Source of the DNA: Calycina herbarum
Lineage: Eukaryota; Ascomycota; Leotiomycetes; Helotiales; Pezizellaceae
Assembly: GCA_001414485.1 (NCBI GenBank)
Contig: LLEY01000029.1
Span: 434,001-498,000 of the forward strand
Direction of reading: 5' to 3'
DNA length: 64,000 nucleotides
Positions 56,801-64,000 of this stretch are shown piece after piece. Each line of letters begins with the position of its first letter. The first letter of the stretch is position 1. The notes under the pieces are model-generated. The model saw nothing but the letters and a program-made list of their open reading frames with translations, had not been told where the DNA came from and searched no databases. The position numbers and the translations under genes are program-made.

Positions 56801-57739
56801 CCCATGTTCGTATCGCGGCGTTGAGGGTCGTCGAGGTATTTGGCCGCAATCTCGAACCGTCAAATCGACATGGGCATACCTTGTTTTATGAGTTCCTTGG
56901 AAAGGTTCTCAGATTAGCTGCTGAGAAACTTGATAAAGTCCGCATTGAAGCTCAAAAGGCTTTGGTCTGGGCAACGAAAAATGAGTCAAGGTTAGTTACA
57001 TGCGAATTAATGGACATGCATTGCTAATGTTTGCAGTCATCGAGAGATAATTCTCCAATCGTCGCCAAATTCTCACGAGTACTATGCAATGCTCTTAGAT
57101 TTTCATTCGCATTATCAATTGGGCGAATTGCCCTACGACGATCAATGGTTGATGCAGCTTTTGGAGGGGTATGTTCTCTCCGCGGATACAGGTTCGCAGG
57201 ATGTTGTGCGCGCAAGTCGAGATGCACTCGTTGGGTTCTGCGAGATGAGGCAAGAGCATGTCAATCTTGTTACTTGCGCTCTCTTCAACCTTTTGACTGC
57301 TAGCATTGCCAATAAGGATGAGAGGATCATACCTTCTGTCCTGGAAGTCATCGCTTTCCTCTTCGATATGGGGATTTTCCAACGCAGTCCACTTAGGTAG
57401 CCCCTCCATCCTCCCTCCCTCCATTCCATTCACCAATTCTCAGCTAACAATCGTAGTTCCAATTGGCGTGACCTCTTTATGTTCGTCCAGAAATCGCACT
57501 TCCAGACCAGAAATGTTAAGAAGTTGGAGGCGGCGGTGAAGGTCTATGGAGGGATGATACCCGTTTATGATAAGGTGTTGCGGAAATTGTCGGGTATGAT
57601 ATTGCATCCTTTTCCGCGAGTGAGGAATCTGGTGGCGGAGGAGTTGTGGGTTAAGAGGGGGGTTGGGAAGGGGGTGAATTGGACGAAGGCTACGAAGGGG
57701 GATTTGGAGAGGTTGCAGGGGGAGTTGGGTGTTGTTTGA
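53822..57739 (+). CDS. TBCD: Tubulin-folding cofactor D (Alp1/TBCD)
   Basis: Exons are 53822-53983, 54034-56990, 57037-57396 and 57457-57739, giving 1253 residues with consistent phases. It is a large HEAT-repeat protein that binds beta-tubulin and, with cofactors C and E, assembles the alpha-beta tubulin dimer. Landmarks are RWEERYITLLWLSQLLLAPF, HYIGLLSFLAGLL, TPVRLAGSKALSMVTLKL, VRDAACFGIWALARRY, and near the end GMILHPFPRVRNLVAEELW with GVGKGVNWTKATKGDLERL, a typical TBCD terminus. It is convergent with the large FG/coiled-coil gene, with a MITE between them. Confidence 0.93.
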
Positions 57740-58557
57740 AGGGATTGGGGTGAGTGGTTGAGTGGATTGTATTTTTGGTGGTGGGAGGGGTGGAATTGAG
57801 GTTGTGGTGTGTGGGATATCTGGAGTTTTGGTGGTGGGTTTGTTCATCGTACTTTTTCAAGAGGAAAAGATGAATTATAGGGGAAATCCGTGCGTAAGCT
57901 AGCAAGGTTCTCTGACTAGCGTATCTATGCCAAGCATTTTAGCAAACAGTCGCCAATTTGATATGTAAAAAGGTGTGGAGTCTTCCAGAGCTGCAATCTA
58001 CATGTTCTGTGGCAATTCTAGTCACGGCAGTTGCACCAGTTCAACTCCTCATGATACAGACCGTTGTCGAAAAATAGTTGATAGCCGAGCGGATATATAC
58101 ATTTATTACATGGATAAATAAATTCACAAGGAAAGATTTTTTTTCCCCCTCTTCGCTATTATAAAGTACGACAAACAAGAGTAATCTGATAGATGTAAAT
58201 AGTGAGATTTATTTTCAGAGGAAATATCTAGATAAAAGAGATAGTTTGAAAGAAGAAACTTTATATTTCTAGATACTATAACTAGATAAAAATAAATACT
58301 AGTACTGTTTTAAGAAAAGAAGTGATTGATAAAAGAGTAATCTTAACTTTATATTCAAAACTATAGTTCTCTATATACTGTAGCTAGATAAAATATAGAT
58401 AGATACTAGTGCTATTTTAAAAGAAGAGAAGATTCTAGAGTAAACTAAAAAAGTTGGAAAATTATCTAAGTCTCTATTTTGAATTATAGATACATAAGAG
58501 AAGTAAAATTTCTATTTAAGAGAAAGATGAGATAGTACTTTTTAATTTATTATATTA
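57740..58557. repeat. AT-rich decayed sequence with a 110-bp tandem duplication
   Basis: After the cofactor D trailer, 58140-58557 is AT-rich with RIP-like character. Two units near 58275 and 58375 share CTAGATACTATAACTAGATA- and ACTAGTACTGTTTTAAG-like blocks, about 110 bp apart. No gene is seen. Confidence 0.5.
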
Positions 58558-59062
58558 CAGTAAGTCGCGAGTTGAGCTTGAATTTGCCCACTTTTTTTGT
58601 AATCCGAGCTTTTGAGAAAATTCCTAGGCACTCTTTTACTTATTAATTAACAACAACATATGATATACTATTTATAAGAATAGGAAAGAAGAGGCTTATA
58701 TCTCCTCTTATACTCTATAAACTTTTTAAGACAAAAACAGATAATTTTATATCTGTCTTGGTTTTTATAGGGTCTTAGCATAGCCTGTCGACCTTACAGG
58801 GATAGTGAAATTTTTTTCAAGAAAAGGGGTTGTTTTAAGAATTATTTATCTTTTAGTTTATTTTTGTTATACTTACTTTAAATTAATAAACTATATAGAA
58901 GAGAGATAATTAGATATAGCGCTTCTTTCTAGCTAGGCCTCGTCTCTTTTAGAGTACTTTTATTTTCTGTCTTCTAAAGAAAAGAGGGAGAAAACCTTAA
59001 TAAAAAAAAAGCTCGGATTACAAAAAAAGCGGGCAAATTCAAGCTTAACTCGCAACTCACTG
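58558..59062 (+). mobile_element. MITE copy 2 (TA target duplication)
   Basis: The 505-bp element is flanked by TA at 58556-58557 and 59063-59064. It starts CAGTAAGTCGCGAGTTGAGC and ends CTCGCAACTCACTG. It is close to copy 1 at 5908-6421 along its whole length, with scattered transitions such as AGTTGCG to AGTCGCG. It has no coding capacity. Confidence 0.85.
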
Positions 59063-59064
59063 TA

Positions 59065-59632
59065 ACTATTATATTCATTTTTTTGCAATCTTCCCTTTAT
59101 GTTGTTTCAATCTTATCTTATCTCAGCTCGAATGCAAAGTATACTAAGTACAAGAGTAGTATCACAGATTGAAAAGCATAGAAGATTTTCTAAGGTGTCA
59201 TTTATTACTACAAACTGGCCTCCCCTTTTTTTGGCTGAATGACACAGAACTATTGACCATCGACGCTATTTGTTCCTCCATCCCTGGCGACTGTTTCAAC
59301 GCAAACCTGCGTTTATTCCTAGTTCCCAGTTGATGTTGGCGACCGCTTCCACGCATTTTATGCTCGTTCCTAGCTCCCTGGTAATATTGTCGGTTGTTTC
59401 CACGCACCTTTGCGTTTATTCCTAACCCTTGGCTGTTGGCAGCTCCTCCCTTGCATTGGTCCCCGACCAGATGCCCTCCTGCGCGATTCCCGGTCCTCTA
59501 TCAATAACGTCATGAGTTTTGGAAAGGAAATATTTTGAAAAGAAAAATACAGGATGTCATCCGTCAAATGTAAATCATAACTCCTTCCATAGAAAAACAA
59601 AAGAAAATATTGTTTTGTGATAGCCGAAGCTA
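59065..59632. other. 3' flank of the large gene, with a minisatellite
   Basis: About four degenerate units of roughly 50 bp at 59265-59460 share GTTTATTCCTAGTTCCC-like, TGTTGGCGACCG-like and CTTCCACGCA-like blocks. Reading frames through them shift between units, so they are probably not coding. Confidence 0.5.
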
Positions 59633-62600
59633 TTACAAAGAGAAAATACCTCGCAATCCTCTGATAGCCCAGCAAAGCAAATTGATACCGCAGCTGATGA
59701 TTTCAGTGTCTTTGAAGACAAAATCTGGTGAAGTGCTGAACCCATCGTGGCAGAGAGGGGAAACAACTCCTTGAAGTCGAGTCATAGCACCGATCGATGG
59801 AAGAGGAACCTGAGAAAGGTGAGAAGTTGGATCTTCAAGGATGCCTTGGTTTGGAAGAACCAGTTCTTCGATCTTTGCTACAATTGAACTCTCGCGAATG
59901 ACTCTGAGGAAGCCTGTGAAATCGAAGTGACTGCGGAGAAACCAAAGAACTGCGGCGATTGCGACACAGAGTGCGAACATGAAGAGTTTGGCGGAAGAGA
60001 GGCGTGAGTTTGACTTGGCAAGAGCAGCGCGAGTAATCTCGTGGTCCCTCTCCTTCTGTTGAAGATCGGTCGTCAAAGAGAGGTTCTTGCTTGCCCACTC
60101 CTTGTTAAGGTCTGAGTTCTTGCGCGCCAAGGCATCTCTCTCAGAAGTTAGCTTGGTCTTCTCAACTCTTTCCCAAGCAACCTTCTGATCGTTCAAGACT
60201 TGGTTCTTGTTTTTAAGAACCTCATTCTCGCGGGCCAGTCCGCTCTTCTGCATTTGCAAGCAAAAATGGCCGTAAGCTAAGCCTCCATTACTGCTGTACA
60301 AGGCTGCATTATTTCTTTCCAAGTCTCGATTCTCGCCTTGTAAGATTGCATTGCTGGTTGATAACTCGTCTTGAGCCTTTCTTGCGGTTTCCAGCTTCTT
60401 CTCCAACTTCTGGCGATTCGTGAACCAAGCTTCGTTTGCGTCTCTGAGCCGCTTCTCCAACTTAATCTTGGCTTCCTGGGTCTTTCCTAACTGAACGTTG
60501 AGCTTGTCGATGTCACCACGTAGGGACTTATTTTCGGATCCGAGTTTGTCTACATTTGTCTGCATGGAACTCACTTGACCCACCAATTGCTGGTTTTTGG
60601 TATTCAAGTCAGCATGACCAGCCACCAGTGTCTGCATTTGCTCTTCAACCCCCTTCATCTTCGCAGCAATCATTGCAGTGATCATTGTTTCGACATTGAT
60701 ATCGACTCTCTTCGGCTTGCTTCCCTCACTGTCGGGAGCAGTGGATTGGTGGAATGTGGCAGAAACAGGAAGTTGGCTACCGAGCTCTCCATTGCTATCC
60801 GTATTGATGCCGTCTTCAAGAGTGAGAGGTCCCACCGACTTCTTCACTTCAGCATCATCCTCCCAAGTTGCATCAGTATTTGTTGTGGATTGGACAGCTT
60901 CGGTGTCGGTAAGTAGATCTGACGGTGCGGCTGAAGAGTTCTCAGACTTGAGAGGTATAACCTCAGTCGTATCCTTCGGTAACTGTGTATTCTCCTCTTG
61001 AGCCTGCGGAGGCGGAGTTTGAGGTTCGGGGGTGTAAGGCAATTTCTCCGTCTCTGTAGATTTGTCTCCTTGTTCCGGCGAGGACATAAATTCCAAGTCT
61101 TCGGATGTAGCTCGTGGGAAAGATGGGGAATGACTCGTGACCTTAGTGACCACCATCTCATCAATTGGAGTACCAGATTTCTCCGAAACAACGTCCAAGT
61201 CTTCTTGGAGAGCATCCTTTTCCGATGAGTGAACAGACCAAGAATCTGTTGACGACATATTCTCAGAAGCAGATTGAGAGGTTGGAACAGAAGAAGAACC
61301 AGAGGTGATATCATCCGTCAATGCGGTAGTAGCAGAGTGCTCTTCTACAATCTGCTCATGGGTAGCATTGATATCGCCCTCACTGCTAACCTCGGAGAGC
61401 TCCCGTGAAGGTGGTTCTGTCTTCAAGGGGGACGATAGAGAGTCACTCATGGCCTCTTCTTCCTCAGCTGTGAACGGAGTGCTAGAAGGGTCATCTGAAG
61501 CCTGAGGTGTATTTTGCTCTGGGGCAGATTCTACGCCAGAAGGGACTAATAACACGCCGCTCTCCTCATTTTTTCGATCTCGACGTCTTTGACGAGAGCC
61601 CCGATAATGGGGAACCTGATCCAGTTCTTCGGGGGTCATTAGAGCTTGGTCGTCTTTAATTCTATTCCTTCTCTTGGCATTTTTACCGAGCTTTTCCTTG
61701 GGCTTCGCGACGACAGGATTGGAAGTTGTTTTGCCTGAAAACCTAGACTCCGACAATGGTGCATTCATTCTGCTCTTGGGTGTTTCGACGACAGGATGGG
61801 ATTTCTGACCGATGGGCTCTGGGATAGCCTCTTGAGGTGATTCTGCTGTATTCGACGAGTTCGGCTTATCAAATGCAGTTGCTCTATCAGAGTGTGGAGT
61901 TGAAACTGGAACTGGGACAGTAGAATTCTCCTGGGTATCCTCTGCTGAATTCACAGTACTTCTCTCTTCTTCCTCTTCGTTCTGTGCGACAAAGGTAAAG
62001 GTCCCAGGTGGGACGTTGGTATCACCATTTCGAGATTCCGCACCCTCATTCTCATTGATACTCCCATCTTCAGGTAGTCCCGTAGAAGCTGGGTCCCAAT
62101 CCCCCCCATTTTTCTCCTTAACTCTTGCCATCTCTGCTGCGAGTGATGATGGGAGAGGTTCATTTCCAGAAGAAGCTTCACCAGGTGGGAAAGAATCGCT
62201 TGGGCCTGGTATAAGAACATCCTCAAATTCGCCATCGTATGAATCTTCAGAGTCGGACTTGACGGAATCTGTAGTGTCGGTGATATGGTCACCCTTAAGT
62301 TCACTATCGTACAAATCGTTAGAGTGGGAGTCTGTCGTATCCGCGATAGGCTTATTGGCTCTTTCCTTTTTTGCATCGGGAACTGCAGCGAGAGGATTCG
62401 TAGTCTGGTGTATAACAGAAGCGCCTGATTGAAGATCTTGGTGTGGAGTTTGTACTTCAGAACTGATCTGTTGTTTGCCCATAATAGGTTCCCCGGCGTC
62501 ATTATTTGAAAGTCTCTCAGATGGATATGAAGAAGCAGCGGACCCTGCATTATCCGAATCGATGCCACTGTTAGATTTGCCAGATTCAACTGATGGACTC

Positions 62601-63821
62601 ATCTTAGAGAGATTCGAACAGATCTTAGTAGTGGCAAGAGGAATCCGATTAGCAGAATTGAAGACCGAGGATGTTGTTGAACTCTTCCCCTTGCCACCGT
62701 GATTAGAATGCTGGAATTCCGATTCAGTGATGCTATCAGAAACAGAAGACTGGGTAGTTGTGAGTGCAGGAGAGGGAGCAGCAGGAACGACCTGATCAGC
62801 CGATTTAGCAACAGAGGTAGGATCCAAAACTCTTCTGCGCTCTGCACGCTTGGAATTCCACTCGTCAGCTGAGCCTTGGCCAGACGACATCGTAGTAATC
62901 TCGTTGGTCATATCCGAGGCTGGCAATTGCTTCTTACGATTGCGGGGGGAATTAGGGTCATGGACTGAGATGATACCAGCGAGTTTTGGCACAGGAGGGT
63001 GCGAGACGGGTGCAACCGACTCGGCTGAAGTGGAAGGGAGGTCGGTCGAGCTGGTAAGGGCTTGAAGTGGAGGTCCGTCTAATCCTAGGACGTTGGAGTC
63101 AGTTTAGTCTTTTGAGAAAGTCCAACAGTTTTTAGGAATATTTGGGGAGTATAGAAGACTCGAAGAGTAATCCCTGTACACTCTAGAATATTAAAAGATG
63201 CTTCGAGAATATAGACTTACCACGGATTAAATTTGGGAAAGGAGCAGAAGAGTTAGCCGATAAGCTAGCCGAGGCAGCCCCCAATGGGTTGTTCGCCGAA
63301 GTTTCTCCAAAGGTAAAAGATGCCTCTGGTTGACTACCAAAGAGATAAGGTCTCATACACTGAGCAGGTGATTCACCAAATCCGCTTGAAGTGGTAGTAG
63401 AAGGCCCCCCAAAAGAAGACCTACCCGAAGCAGATGGTTGTCCAAGTGTACCTGTAGCGTCGATCTGGTATGGTGGCACAGAGGCCGAGGATGGTCCTCC
63501 GAATGGATATGTAGCAGCAGGATCCAAGGCCTTTTTTCTGAGATCCGTTGTCGTGGAATAAATAGACTTCGACATCGCACCTTCCTTCTTTGTCATCTCG
63601 GTGATCATTGAAGAGGTTGGTACTTGAGGAGGCACTTGAGGTGGAGGTGGTTGGGTGGCAGTATTGAGGAAAGAATTATTAGCAGTGGACGTTGGTCGCA
63701 TATTGGTAGCTCCATCAAGGTTTCTTGTCTTGCAGGCTTTGTCGGAGAGAGCCTTGTTGGGCTTTCGCAGCGAAGCGACTGCGCCGTTGCCTTTCTTCTT
63801 GTCGTTCCTATAACCGGGCAT
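59633..63821 (-). CDS. Large protein with FG-like repeats, coiled coil and a membrane segment
   Basis: Minus-strand exons are 63821-63221 and 63084-59633 (phase 1), giving 1350 residues. The first 200 residues are Ser/Pro/Gly-rich with FG dipeptides in YPFGG, SSFGGPS, SGFGES, YLFGSQ and FTFGET, like nucleoporin FG repeats. Residues about 200-930 are Ser/Thr/Glu/Asp-rich and probably disordered. A coiled coil of about 250 residues follows (VEEQMQTLVAGHADLNTKNQ and onward), then a hydrophobic helix FMFALCVAIAAVLWFL and a short C-terminal part. The family is not recognised. FG repeats plus a coiled coil and membrane anchor suggest a nuclear envelope or ER membrane role, but this is inference. 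Confidence 0.75.
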
Positions 63822-64000
63822 GGCTACAAGAGGTGGGTTTTTGTTCGTACGCGAGAGGTACTAGGGAGGGTTGAAGTGTGTAGGGTGGGGGATGTTTTGC
63901 GAAATGAGAGACGGTATCGTTGCGGCAAAAGAATGCGGGTTCGATGAGTAGCGGAAATGGTGTGTAGGTAGGTACACAGTGCAGATACTTATACCTCAAT
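63822..64000. promoter_or_regulatory. Promoter side of the large FG/coiled-coil gene
   Basis: This is the upstream sequence of the minus-strand gene to the window edge. No specific site is assigned. Confidence 0.35.

Noticed and set aside
60575..62432. Ser-rich plus-strand frames opposite the large minus-strand gene
   Set aside because: They mirror the Ser/Glu-rich coding strand and have no independent start or splice context.
1..64000. CRISPR arrays, bacterial operons or phage-like systems
   Set aside because: The genes are intron-bearing and fungal; tandem repeats here have degenerate units without unique spacers.

Overview
The window reads as nuclear DNA of a filamentous ascomycete (Pezizomycotina). 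The evidence is many short introns (about 40 to 120 nt) with GTAAGT-type donors and CTAAC-like branch points, a conventional fungal kinesin-1, a CYSTM protein, a DUF6594-type protein, a SigF-like NTF2-like protein, and very AT-rich repeat islands that look mutated by RIP. A leotiomycete is my best guess, but no sequence comparison could be run. Conserved gene-rich blocks alternate with repeat-rich, fast-evolving accessory blocks.

Left accessory block (1 to 8 kb): an AT-rich island, two copies of a small two-exon gene of unknown function (567-913 plus strand, 3342-3717 minus strand), and between them member A of a four-member F-box-like family (1861-2898). Then come a 115-bp tandem array (about 4.06-4.88 kb), two TA-flanked inverted-repeat elements (MITEs) and other decayed repeats.

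First housekeeping block (8 to 18 kb): a SigF-like NTF2-like membrane protein, kinesin-1 heavy chain, Rad6 ubiquitin-conjugating enzyme, mitochondrial acetyl-CoA acetyltransferase (divergent from rad6) and a CYSTM-type protein. From 18 to 31 kb genes are sparse: a DUF6594-like gene with a stop codon that cuts off its last predicted membrane segment, a six-exon C2H2-type protein, and a small single-pass membrane protein.

From 31.6 to 35.9 kb lies a 1384-residue multidomain transcription factor with two Zn2Cys6-like clusters, a TALE homeodomain, C2H2-like fingers and five C-terminal repeats. Members B, C and D of the F-box-like family follow at 37.7-42.4 kb in divergent and convergent order. 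Member B is followed by two copies of the same 115-bp repeat found downstream of member A, in the same orientation relative to the gene. This suggests a segmental duplication.

From 44 to 49.8 kb I see almost only non-coding and decayed repeat sequence. The second housekeeping block (49.8 to 64 kb) holds an AlkB-type dioxygenase with CUE and GRF domains, the divergent PEX7 receptor, tubulin-folding cofactor D, a third MITE copy, a minisatellite, and a 1350-residue protein with FG-like repeats, a coiled coil and a membrane segment. All exon structures were read by eye from splice motifs and reading frame and are untested by transcripts.
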